Below the pieces are notes generated by a model, which saw only the letters and a list, made by a program, of their open reading frames with translations, was not told where the DNA came from and did no database searches. Below are positions 37,973 through 48,065 of a stretch of 64,000 bases of DNA, piece after piece. Source of the DNA: Xanthomonas prunicola. Its GTDB lineage: Bacteria; Pseudomonadota; Gammaproteobacteria; Xanthomonadales; Xanthomonadaceae. The translations under genes and the position numbers were made by a program. The stretch spans positions 310,001 to 374,000 of the forward strand of contig NZ_PHKV01000001.1 in the NCBI RefSeq assembly GCF_002846205.1, given 5' to 3'. How positions within the stretch are numbered: the first letter of the stretch is position 1; every line of letters starts with the position of its first letter.

Positions 37973-39678
37973 CGGCACCACGCGCCTGGCTCGGCAACGG
38001 GCTGGTATTGCTTGCATTGGCTGCGCTGCTCGCATGGTTCGGCAGCCTGCATCAAGGCGAATGGTGGAGCCAGCCGACGCTGCATCGCTGGCAACTGGCT
38101 GCACTCGCCGTTGCGGTGTACGCGGCAATGTGCCTGATCGTCGCGTGGTGCTTGCGCACGCGCGTCATCGCGCAACGCGGCGACGCCAGCGGCATATTGA
38201 TTGCCTGGGCAAGCCAGACCGGATTCGCGCGCGAACTGGCCGAGCGCAGCGTCGCTGCACTGCAATCGGCGGGCGTGGGCGCATGCGCACTACCGCTGGA
38301 CGCAGTAGATGCCAGCCAACTCGCGCGCGTGCCGCGGCTGCTGTGCATCGTCAGCACCACCGGCGAGGGCGATGCACCGGACCACATGCAGGCAGCCGAG
38401 CGCGGCTGGCTTGCGGGCGACAGCCAGGACCTGGCGGCGGTGCGCTACGCCGTGCTTGCGCTGGGCGACCAGCGTTACGCGCAATTCTGTGCGTTCGGCC
38501 GCCGTCTCGACAATCGTCTGCGGGCGCGTGGCGCAACAGCGTTATTCCGGCGCATCGAGGTCGACAACGCCGACCCACGTGCGCTGCAACAGTGGCAGCG
38601 AAAACTGACGGAACTGGCACCCGCACTGGCAACGCAGCAGGATTGGAGCGTACCGACCTATGCGGCCTGGCAGCTGCGCGAGCGTGTCCACGTCAATCCC
38701 GGCAGTGCCGGCGCGCCGATCTATCGGCTGCGATTGACGCCTTGCGATGGCCAATTACCACCGTGGAAAGCAGGCGACATTGCCGAGATCGCGCCACAAC
38801 ATCCACCCGCTGCGGTGGATGCCTGGTTGCAGCACCATCAGCACGACGGCGCGCAGCGTATCGACAGGCGCACGCTACGCGAATGGCTCAGCGGCGCGCA
38901 GCTTCCTGTGGATTTGGCAGTAGATCTGGATGTGGAAGTGGATGCGGCTGTAGCCGCAAGCAACACAAATGAAGATGCACATGCGACTGCGATTACCGCT
39001 ACGGATATCACTTCAAACATCGACACCGCATCACCACTGGACACAGCAACGCTGGTGCGGAACCTGGTTGCCCTACCTCATCGCGACTACTCGATCGCCT
39101 CCATTCCCGACGAAGGTCAGGTCGAATTGCTGGTACGCCAACACCGCCATAGCGAGGGCAACCTGGGCTTGGCCAGTGGCTGGCTGTGCGTGCACGCACC
39201 GATCGGCGCACCGATCGCGTTGCGCCTGCGCAGCAACCCAGGCTTTCACCCACCGGCACCGGATCAACCCATGCTGCTGATCGGCAACGGCACCGGCATC
39301 GCCGGCCTGCGTGCGCATCTGCGCGCACGCATCGCTGTCGGCGCGCGGCGTAACTGGCTGGTGTTCGGCGAACGTAACGCTGCGTACGATGCGCTGTACG
39401 CAGACGAACTACAGCATTGGCAACAGACCGGCTGGCTCGAACGTCTGGACCGCGTGTATTCGCGCGATCAGGATCAACCTGCACGCTATGTGCAACACGC
39501 ACTGAGCGCAGCGGCCGATGACGTGCGCTTGTGGGTCGAACAAGGTGCCTGCCTCTACGTCTGCGGCAGCCTGCGCAGCATGGCGCCGGAGGTAGACCAC
39601 GCGCTAGACAATATCCTGGGTGCGTCCGGCAGACAGCAACTGCTACACGACGGCCGCTATCGACGCGATGTGTACTGA
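37963..39678 (+). CDS. membrane-anchored flavodoxin/FAD-NADPH reductase (CysJ/CPR-like)
   Basis: 571 residues. Two transmembrane helices (about 11-27 and 45-63) are followed by a flavodoxin domain (IAWASQTGFARELAER, CIVSTTGEGDAPDHM) and a ferredoxin-reductase-like half. That half carries the FAD motif RDYSIAS and the pyridine-nucleotide motif IGNGTGIAGL. A low-complexity Asp/Ala/Thr stretch of about 40 residues interrupts the FAD domain. It would pass electrons from NADPH to a membrane partner, probably the PepSY protein. It ends the cluster. Confidence 0.9.
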   Translation: MRLAAPRAWLGNGLVLLALAALLAWFGSLHQGEWWSQPTLHRWQLAALAVAVYAAMCLIVAWCLRTRVIAQRGDASGILIAWASQTGFARELAERSVAALQSAGVGACALPLDAVDASQLARVPRLLCIVSTTGEGDAPDHMQAAERGWLAGDSQDLAAVRYAVLALGDQRYAQFCAFGRRLDNRLRARGATALFRRIEVDNADPRALQQWQRKLTELAPALATQQDWSVPTYAAWQLRERVHVNPGSAGAPIYRLRLTPCDGQLPPWKAGDIAEIAPQHPPAAVDAWLQHHQHDGAQRIDRRTLREWLSGAQLPVDLAVDLDVEVDAAVAASNTNEDAHATAITATDITSNIDTASPLDTATLVRNLVALPHRDYSIASIPDEGQVELLVRQHRHSEGNLGLASGWLCVHAPIGAPIALRLRSNPGFHPPAPDQPMLLIGNGTGIAGLRAHLRARIAVGARRNWLVFGERNAAYDALYADELQHWQQTGWLERLDRVYSRDQDQPARYVQHALSAAADDVRLWVEQGACLYVCGSLRSMAPEVDHALDNILGASGRQQLLHDGRYRRDVY

Positions 39679-39870
39679 TCCGCAGCACACCGCCGCCAGA
39701 CCTTTCACACCAATAGTCGGCCAAACGCGCGTCGACGCTCCTAAAACAGCGCGGTCTACGCACCGCGGGCAGACGTATACCCACGTTGTCCGGACGTCAC
39801 ACAGCGGTAGGGGCCTGCCGCCGCTGCAGATCTGCCACAGGCAAGACTTAGTTAGCGGTGTTCGCTAGGT

Positions 39871-40683
39871 TCAATATTCCGGCAGCGGACTCACCCGAAT
39901 CGCCAACAATTCGCCACCGCCGTCGAGCACGTAGCGGGTGCGCGTCGCTGCGCTCAGCCACGCGGTGTCGCCAGCCGCTAACGGCGGCAAACCACTGTCG
40001 CGCCCGAAGCTCGCCTGGCCCGCAAGCAAGTGGATCGCCCAGGCGCTACCCGGGTCTGCAAAAAACAACATGGTGCCGACCAACGGACGATGCAGAAGTT
40101 CGGCCTGCAGCAAGTCGCGCCGCCACATCAGATTGAAATCCTGGGTCGGCCCATCGCGCAGCACCGCATGCACCGCCTCCTCGCCGGCGAATCGCACGCG
40201 TTGATAAGGCGGCAATAAGTCCACGCAATGCCCGCTGTCGGCAGGGTTTGCAACAAGACGCTCAGCACTACGCAATGCTCCACTGACGCCAGCATGCTCG
40301 CCAGCACGCTCCGCGCCAAGAGCATTTGAATCGCCACCCTTCCCTGCGGCTGCAGCGGTTTCGGTTTCGGTTTCGTCGGCGCTGACATGAGCGCTAGAAC
40401 TCGCACTGGTATCGGGATCGGGATCGGGATCGACCTGAGAATCGCGATTGCCGAATCTCAAACGCATGCCATTGCCCCGCAGCAGCACCAGCTCACGATC
40501 GATGCCTGGGAATGCGGAGAACGCAGCATCCTGCTCGATCTCGGCAATCGACAGCCGCAACGCCCATTGCTCTGCATCACCCAGACGCAGGATCTCGCGC
40601 GTCCAACCCAATTGGTTACGCCACCGCTCGCGGCGGTACTCGGTGGCCGGAATTACCCGGCTGCTCAGGTCTGTCAGTTGCAT
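39871..40683 (-). CDS. HutD/Ves-family protein with a repeat-expanded insert
   Basis: 270 residues; typical HutD/Ves proteins are about 180-200. The cupin-like core starts IPATEYRRERWRNQLGWTREI and resumes at YQRVRFAGEEAVHAVLRDG with PTQDFNLMWRR. Between them lies a low-complexity insert of about 70 residues (DPDPDPD, ETETET, alanine runs) encoded by hexanucleotide repeats. HutD is linked to histidine use in other bacteria, but no hut genes are here. The ATG at 40683 fits the family N-terminus. Confidence 0.82.
   Translation of the reverse strand: MQLTDLSSRVIPATEYRRERWRNQLGWTREILRLGDAEQWALRLSIAEIEQDAAFSAFPGIDRELVLLRGNGMRLRFGNRDSQVDPDPDPDTSASSSAHVSADETETETAAAAGKGGDSNALGAERAGEHAGVSGALRSAERLVANPADSGHCVDLLPPYQRVRFAGEEAVHAVLRDGPTQDFNLMWRRDLLQAELLHRPLVGTMLFFADPGSAWAIHLLAGQASFGRDSGLPPLAAGDTAWLSAATRTRYVLDGGGELLAIRVSPLPEY
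40357..40434. repeat. hexanucleotide microsatellites inside the HutD-like gene
   Basis: GGTTTC is repeated three times at about 40357-40375, and GGGATC three to four times at about 40412-40432. Being multiples of three, unit gain or loss changes the number of DP or ET dipeptides without shifting the frame. Confidence 0.85.
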
Positions 40684-41123
40684 CGGCGCATTGTGCCTGA
40701 GGTCCCACGCCCCGCGATCACGCTCTTTGTTGCTGGGCGACCGGACTGCATCAACAAAGTCATCGCGTAGCGAGACAGAGCTTAGACGGCAAAAACGAGC
40801 AACCCACACAACGACCGCGACTTCGCCGGGCGCAATCGGCGAGTACCCAGTACGGCATGATCCATTCGAATATTGGGACTCTGTGGCGATATCCACGTCT
40901 GCCTGGCACTGCTTGCCAGGTATTGCAGACCGTCCAAACACATGGCCGCTGCGCGACCTCAAGGCTGCTCAATACCCAAACGAAAAACGCCCGGCTGCAC
41001 ATCCAAGTGCAACACCGGGCGATTCCACGTCCTTGTCGGCTTCCAGCCATCCCCCGGACGTCCTGTCCAGTTAGGTTGCGGCCACGCATCCTCGCGTCGA
41101 ACCGTATCTCGGATCCTTTCCCC
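40684..41123. other. intergenic region between the HutD-like and ComEA-like genes
   Basis: 440 bases with no convincing gene. The only structure I can support is the terminator hairpin at 40983-41021 serving the ComEA-like gene. Confidence 0.55.
40983..41021 (-). terminator. rho-independent terminator of the ComEA-like gene
   Basis: CGCCCGG/CCGGGCG arms (40988-40994, 41015-41021) with an inner TGCAC/GTGCA stem are followed on the minus strand by TTTTT. It lies about 100 bases downstream of the stop at 41124. Confidence 0.75.
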
Positions 41124-41456
41124 TTAACGCCGTCCCACCGGTTTCACCGCCGCCCCCTTGGCAGCACTCTTGGCGGGAGCCATCGTGGCTCCAACTTCGA
41201 TCAGGTCACGATTCCGTTCGACCGTCTTGAGTCCGATGCCCTTGACCAGTGCCAGTTCCTCGGCACTTTTAAAGGGACCGTTTGCCTGACGGTGCTCGAC
41301 GATTGCCTCGGCTTTTGATCGCCCGACATTCATCAGCACCTTGTCCAATTCCTCAGCAGACGCGGTGTTGATATCGACCTTGTCGAGTGCATACGCATTC
41401 GAGGACAACAGCAACGCCAGCAGCAGGGACTTCAGGACTACGGTAAATGACTTCAT
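41124..41456 (-). CDS. ComEA-like helix-hairpin-helix protein
   Basis: 110 residues: a signal peptide (ending SNAYALD) and a ComEA-type helix-hairpin-helix domain (VDINTASAEELDKVLMNVG, then FKSAEELALVKGIGLKTVER), with a basic Ala/Lys tail. ComEA binds incoming DNA in the periplasm during transformation, and small HhH proteins of this form are common in gammaproteobacteria. The ATG at 41456 starts the signal peptide. It has its own terminator. Confidence 0.9.
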   Translation of the reverse strand: MKSFTVVLKSLLLALLLSSNAYALDKVDINTASAEELDKVLMNVGRSKAEAIVEHRQANGPFKSAEELALVKGIGLKTVERNRDLIEVGATMAPAKSAAKGAAVKPVGRR

Positions 41457-41655
41457 TGCAACGCTCCTTGTGGCTTGGGTGATGGTCCTAGCCAGCATTC
41501 CTGCCGGCGGAGCCAGTGTCCCGCGCCACATGCAGCAATCCTATCGCCAGCGAACTTTTCGCACAGCAGGTGAACTGCGCGCTGCCTTGTAGGGAAATAC
41601 CTACCCCCTAGCGCAGGCGTAGAATGATTGATTACGTCACGCATTCGGAGCCTTC

Positions 41656-43149
41656 ATGGACAGCGCCAAGATCGACCACTTCATCAGCGACACATGGGAC
41701 CGCGAGATCGTCCCGCAACTGGTCGATTACATCCGTATTCCCAACAAGTCGCCGATGTTCGATGCCGATTGGGTGGCCCATGGCTACATGGAGCAGGCGG
41801 TCGTGTTGATGGAGACCTGGGCGCGCGCGCAGGCCATCGACGGCATGCAGGTTGAGGTGGTGCGCCTGGACGGCCGCACGCCGCTGATCTTCATCGAGAT
41901 TCCGGCGACCGGCCCCGAGTCGGGCGACGACACCGTGCTGCTCTACGGTCACCTGGACAAACAGCCGGAGATGACGGGCTGGGATGCCGACCTCGGCCCT
42001 TGGGAGCCGGTGTTGCGCGACGACAAGTTGTACGGGCGTGGTGGTGCGGACGACGGCTACGCCATCTTCGGGTCGCTGGCAGCCATTCTCGCGCTGCGCA
42101 CCCAGGGCCTGCCGCATGCGCGCTGCGTGGTGCTGATCGAGGCCTGCGAAGAATCCGGCAGCTACGACCTGCCGGCCTATGTGGACCATCTGGCAGAGCG
42201 CATCGGCAAGCCGTCGCTGGTGGTGTGCCTGGACTCGGGCTGCGGCAATTACGAGCAGCTGTGGTGCACGACTTCGCTGCGCGGGCTGACCGGCGGCAAC
42301 CTGACGGTCAAGGTACTGGAAGAAGGCGTGCACTCGGGCGATGCCTCCGGCGTGGTGCCGTCCAGCTTCCGCCTGCTGCGCCAGCTCTTGTCGCGTATTG
42401 AAGACGAAACCACCGGACGCATCCTGCTCGACGGCCTGCATGTGGAGGTGCCCGCTGAGCGGCTGACGCAGGCAAAGGCCGCCGCAGCCACGCTAGATAC
42501 CGCGATCTTCGACAAGTTCCCGATGGTCGATGGCCTGGTGCCGATGCATGAGGACCTCACCGAGCTGGTGTTGAACCGCACCTGGCGCCCGGCGCTGTCG
42601 ATCACCGGTGCCGACGGGATGCCGCCACTGGCGTCGGCAGGCAACGTGCTCCGCCCGCAGACCGCGGTAAAGCTGTCATTGCGGTTACCGCCGACGGCTG
42701 ACGGCAAGGCCTGCGGCGAGTTGCTCAAGCAAGCATTGCTGCGCGACCCGCCCAACGGGGCACAGGTCACGCTGGAGCTGGAAAAGGCCTCGTCCGGCTG
42801 GAATGCGCCGGCAATGGCACCGTGGCTGGAACAGGCCATCGACGACGCCAGCCAGGCCTTTTTCGACAAGCCGGCGATGTACATGGGCGAAGGCGGCTCG
42901 ATCCCGTTCATGGGCATGTTGGGCGAGAAGTTCCCCGGCGCGCAGTTCATGATTACCGGTGTGCTTGGCCCACATTCCAACGCGCATGGCCCCAACGAGT
43001 TCCTGCACATCCCGATGGGCAAGCGCGTGACCGCCTGCGTGGCGAAGGTGATCGCCGATCATCACGCGGCCTGCCTGCGTGGCGAAACCAGCGGCTCGCC
43101 GGTGGCTGCCGATAGCGGCACCCGTCATGGCGGGCATGGCTGCTGTTGA
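41656..43149 (+). CDS. M20-family metallopeptidase
   Basis: 497 residues. The metal ligands are visible: H99 and D101 in LLYGHLDKQPE, D132 in GRGGADDG, and E164/E165 in EACEESGS. A dimerisation domain sits mid-protein. It resembles cytosolic dipeptidases of the carnosinase type. The C-terminus ends in the odd tail HGGHGCC, rich in potential metal ligands. The ATG at 41656 gives the usual N-terminus. The leader contains no clear promoter pair. Confidence 0.92.
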   Translation: MDSAKIDHFISDTWDREIVPQLVDYIRIPNKSPMFDADWVAHGYMEQAVVLMETWARAQAIDGMQVEVVRLDGRTPLIFIEIPATGPESGDDTVLLYGHLDKQPEMTGWDADLGPWEPVLRDDKLYGRGGADDGYAIFGSLAAILALRTQGLPHARCVVLIEACEESGSYDLPAYVDHLAERIGKPSLVVCLDSGCGNYEQLWCTTSLRGLTGGNLTVKVLEEGVHSGDASGVVPSSFRLLRQLLSRIEDETTGRILLDGLHVEVPAERLTQAKAAAATLDTAIFDKFPMVDGLVPMHEDLTELVLNRTWRPALSITGADGMPPLASAGNVLRPQTAVKLSLRLPPTADGKACGELLKQALLRDPPNGAQVTLELEKASSGWNAPAMAPWLEQAIDDASQAFFDKPAMYMGEGGSIPFMGMLGEKFPGAQFMITGVLGPHSNAHGPNEFLHIPMGKRVTACVAKVIADHHAACLRGETSGSPVAADSGTRHGGHGCC

Positions 43150-43663
43150 GTTGACGGCTTCATCGATGCGTGCCGCTGGCGCGCATCGATGAACGAGATG
43201 TTGGCCTGCGCGGTGAGTGCGGGTGCGTAGATGGTGTGGCTGGCTGGTTTGAATCGCTGGTTTTGGCGCCAAGCTCGCTGGCGCGAGCAGGCGGCCCAGC
43301 TTCACGCATTGCCTGGCACTGCGCCCTCCCCAACCCCTCTCCCGATGGGGGATGAGCCAGGAATTGCTTGTCCGGAAGAGTGCTTGGTGGTGATTGGCCT
43401 GGCTCAGCACTGGCGTTTTTTGCATGCACCTCACCGGCAACGGTTTCCCGAAGAGGTTTCTTTCATTGAAAGACGACGTACCTGGCGGGAAGCCGATTTC
43501 CCCAGCAAATAACTTGCCCGAAGCCAGGAGCGCGCGGCAACCGGAGCCGATGACCACGTTTTTCTGAAGGCAATGCATCGGCGTCGTCATTCCGGCTCCC
43601 GCTGCGCTGGGCAGCGCCATCCGAAATGCTAGTCTGCCGATCCCGTCCACCTCCGGTGCTGCG
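43150..43663. other. intergenic region after the M20 peptidase
   Basis: 514 bases without a convincing gene. It holds the perfect inverted repeat at 43159-43193 and a fragment (43324-43353) of the CCCCTCTCCCG/GGGGGATGAG repeat type also found in the sufB-sufC gap. Confidence 0.55.
43159..43193. repeat. perfect 12-base inverted repeat after the M20 gene
   Basis: TTCATCGATGCG and CGCATCGATGAA flank an 11-base loop, starting 10 bases after the stop codon. There is no T tract, so it may be a stabilising hairpin or a factor-dependent terminator. Confidence 0.6.
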
Positions 43664-43936
43664 ATGAATCATCTATTTGGTAGCGACAGCTGGCTCTACA
43701 TTCTGCTGGTCGGCTTTGTGGTCGGGCTGCTGGCGCGTTTCATTACGCCGGGTACGCAACGCCTGGGCTGTCTGCTGACGATCGTGCTGGGCATTGCCGG
43801 TGCCGTGGTCGCCAGCTGGTTTGGCCGCTACATGGGGTGGTACCGCGCGGGCGAGCCGGCCGGTTTCCTCGGTGCGTTGCTCGGAGCGATTGCGATCCTG
43901 GCGTTGTTGCGGTTGTTCAGCGGCAGCAAGCGCTGA
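43664..43936 (+). CDS. GlsB/YeaQ/YmgE-family membrane protein
   Basis: 90 residues with three hydrophobic segments. LLVGFVVGLLARFITPG and LGCLLTIVLGIAGAVVASWFG match the small transglycosylase-associated (GlsB/YeaQ/YmgE) family, often stress-induced and of unknown function. The C-terminal GFLGALLGAIAILALLRLF completes the fold. Confidence 0.9.
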   Translation: MNHLFGSDSWLYILLVGFVVGLLARFITPGTQRLGCLLTIVLGIAGAVVASWFGRYMGWYRAGEPAGFLGALLGAIAILALLRLFSGSKR

Positions 43937-43993
43937 GCGCTTCACCGCGCGCCTGCTCCGTTTACCCCTCACTTCATTACGCCCACTCGATCC

Positions 43994-45720
<1,727 letters not shown>

Positions 45721-46191
45721 TTGCCACCTCGCTGCTGCAACGCTCGCAATCAAGCGTATTACCAAAGAGATCTTGGGGCGCTGGCTCGATGGTTACAACG
45801 TGTTTGCCGCATGCGCCTGGTCGACGGGTGACATGCTGTCGGAACTGGCAATGACGTTAGCTGGATCGAAAACAGCTGATCTGACCGCACCTGATCGGCC
45901 GGCAGCGCCACGTGCACGGCCCGCAACCACGTCCACCGACAAACTCAACTAGCCATTGCAGCAAACGTGCATCGTCGAGTGCGCGGTGCCCTCACCTCGC
46001 CAGACAGTCGTCTGGTTGTCGTGTTGAAGAACGAGTACACCGCCTCGCCCGTTTGCTGCTTGTTTGAAAGCGCTGCGCGCTCACCATCTCTGCTGGTCGT
46101 TGCCCGCCCACCGTCGCGGGAGCTTACAGAGACGTCCTTGCAGCGCGTCCTGGAATGGTGTCGGACAAGGTCCCTGCAACCGAGCCGCAGA
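45721..46191. other. intergenic region between murU and hda
   Basis: 471 bases between convergent genes. Short open frames exist on both strands, but none has family-like sequence. I see a small GTCTGG/CCAGAC hairpin near 46007-46022 without a T tract, and nothing else I can support. Confidence 0.5.
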
Positions 46192-46902
46192 TCAACAGCG
46201 CGACGACCCGCGATCCTCAAGCACACGCCGCAGAAACGGCACCGTGATGCGGCGTTTTGCGGCCAATGATTCGCGATCCAGGCGATCCAACACGGCCACC
46301 AGCCCTGCCAGTTCGCGGTCGCTATGGGTCAGCAGCCAGTCGATTGCGGCATCGTCCAGCGCCAGCCCGCGACGCTGCGCGCGGTCGCGCAGCACTGCTG
46401 CGCGTGCGGCATCGTCGAGTACCGGCAAGCCGATCCGGATGCATTGCGACAGCCGCGAGCGCAGGTCCGGCAACACCAACGCCAACCCGTCGGGCATTTG
46501 ACGCGCGGTGTACAACAGCGTGATGCCGGCCGCGCGTGCGCGGTTGTGGAAATCGAACAAGGCCACTTCGTCATCGCGCCGGCCGGCGATGCTTTCCACG
46601 CCATCCAACGCGACCAAGCTGCGGCCCTCCAGCGCTTCGAGTGCATCGCGCAAGCGGCCGGCGGCCGCCTGCAGCGGCAGATACGCCGGCATGCGCCCGG
46701 CCTGCTCGGCAGCGGCGCACAGCGACAGCGCCAGATGGGTCTTACCAGTCCCGGCGGGGCCGGAAAGATACAGCCAATCGTTTACCTGCCCGGCGGCCAG
46801 CGCCTGCAATTGCGCAAGCAGGCCATCGGGCGCGGCGATGTAACTGTCGAAACGCTGATCGGGTGGCGCGCGCAACGCCAGCGGCAACTGCGGAACACTC
46901 AC
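46192..46902 (-). CDS. hda: DnaA regulatory inactivator Hda
   Basis: 236 residues, an AAA+ protein like DnaA domain III. The N-terminal QLPLALR is the clamp-binding motif that lets Hda act with DNA-loaded DnaN. Walker A GPAGTGKT is at residues 48-55 and Walker B is SLVALDGVES. It stimulates DnaA-ATP hydrolysis after initiation. It overlaps the permease gene by 4 bases; the gene order DUF2066-permease-hda beside purM is common in gammaproteobacteria. Confidence 0.93.
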   Translation of the reverse strand: MSVPQLPLALRAPPDQRFDSYIAAPDGLLAQLQALAAGQVNDWLYLSGPAGTGKTHLALSLCAAAEQAGRMPAYLPLQAAAGRLRDALEALEGRSLVALDGVESIAGRRDDEVALFDFHNRARAAGITLLYTARQMPDGLALVLPDLRSRLSQCIRIGLPVLDDAARAAVLRDRAQRRGLALDDAAIDWLLTHSDRELAGLVAVLDRLDRESLAAKRRITVPFLRRVLEDRGSSRC

Positions 46903-48065
46903 AACCGATCCGCGTCCTTGCCAGGGTCGACAATCACGCTGCGCTCGGTCGTGGACTGCAGCACGATGCCGGCGCGCTCGCCCGCATAAAGATCGCTGCG
47001 CGTGTACTGCTCATGCGCGTAGCGCAGCAGCACGTTGGCTACCGCTGCCACCGGCAACGCCAGCAACATGCCCAGGAAGCCGAACAACTGGCCGCCTGCC
47101 ATCACCGCAAAGATCACCGCAACTGGGTGCAAACCGATCTTGTCGCCGACGATGCGCGGGGTGAGCACGTAGCTTTCCAGCAACTGGCCGACGGTGAACA
47201 CCACGCCCACGCCGATCAACAGTTTCAGATCGAGCCCCTGCGCCTGCACGATCGCCGCCAGTAGTGCCAGCACGATGCCGGTGGTCGCGCCCAGGTACGG
47301 GATAAAGCTGATGAGGCCGGCGATGATGCCGATCAACAAGCCCAGGTTGAGCCCGATGATCGAAAGGCCGGTGGCGTAGATCGCGCCCAGCGCCAGCATC
47401 ACCAGGAACTGGCCGCGGATGAAGCCGCCGAGCACGTCATTGGATTCCAGCGCCAGCCGGCTCACCGTAGCGATGTAGGCACGTGGGATGACCGCCGCCA
47501 CGCGCTCGACCAGGCGGTCCCAGTCGCGCAGGAAATAGAACGCCAAAATCGGCAGCAGAGCCAGGTTGATCACCCAGGTCACCATCGCAAAGCCCGAGCG
47601 CGACACGTAACCGAAGAGGGTCTTGGCGGCGCCGCCGGCCTGTTCCCAGTGGCTGCGGATCCAGTCGATCAAGCGCTCCGGATCCAGCCAGCCCATCAAC
47701 TGCATGCCGGTCTTGGCTTCCAGCCACGGGATAGCGGTACTGATCGCCCAGGCCCGCATCTGCGGCAAGGCGTCGATCAGGGTCATGATCTGGCGTTCGA
47801 TCATCGGCACCAGAATCATCAGCGCCAGCACGAACAACAGCAACGCCAGCACGAACACCAGCGACACCGCCATGTTGCGCGAGCGGCCTGCGCGTTCGAT
47901 GCGGTCCACCAGCGGGTCGCCCAGCCAGGCCAGCAGCAGCGCGAGCACGAACGGCGTCAGGATCGGCGCCAGCAGCGAGACCACCCACAACACACCGACA
48001 ATCACCGCCGCCCATTTGAGGCGGCGCAGGAACTGGGCAATTTCGGCTTCGGGAGTCAAAGTCAT
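46899..48065 (-). CDS. AI-2E family transporter (PerM-like permease)
   Basis: 388 residues with about eight hydrophobic segments typical of the AI-2E/PerM family (N-terminal pairs, a long amphipathic middle with ETKTG-like MQLMGWLDP, then PILAFYFLRDWDRLVERV, IGLISFIPYLGATTG-like sequence). Members export diverse small molecules; the substrate here is unknown. It overlaps both neighbours by 4 bases. Confidence 0.93.
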   Translation of the reverse strand: MTLTPEAEIAQFLRRLKWAAVIVGVLWVVSLLAPILTPFVLALLLAWLGDPLVDRIERAGRSRNMAVSLVFVLALLLFVLALMILVPMIERQIMTLIDALPQMRAWAISTAIPWLEAKTGMQLMGWLDPERLIDWIRSHWEQAGGAAKTLFGYVSRSGFAMVTWVINLALLPILAFYFLRDWDRLVERVAAVIPRAYIATVSRLALESNDVLGGFIRGQFLVMLALGAIYATGLSIIGLNLGLLIGIIAGLISFIPYLGATTGIVLALLAAIVQAQGLDLKLLIGVGVVFTVGQLLESYVLTPRIVGDKIGLHPVAVIFAVMAGGQLFGFLGMLLALPVAAVANVLLRYAHEQYTRSDLYAGERAGIVLQSTTERSVIVDPGKDADRL

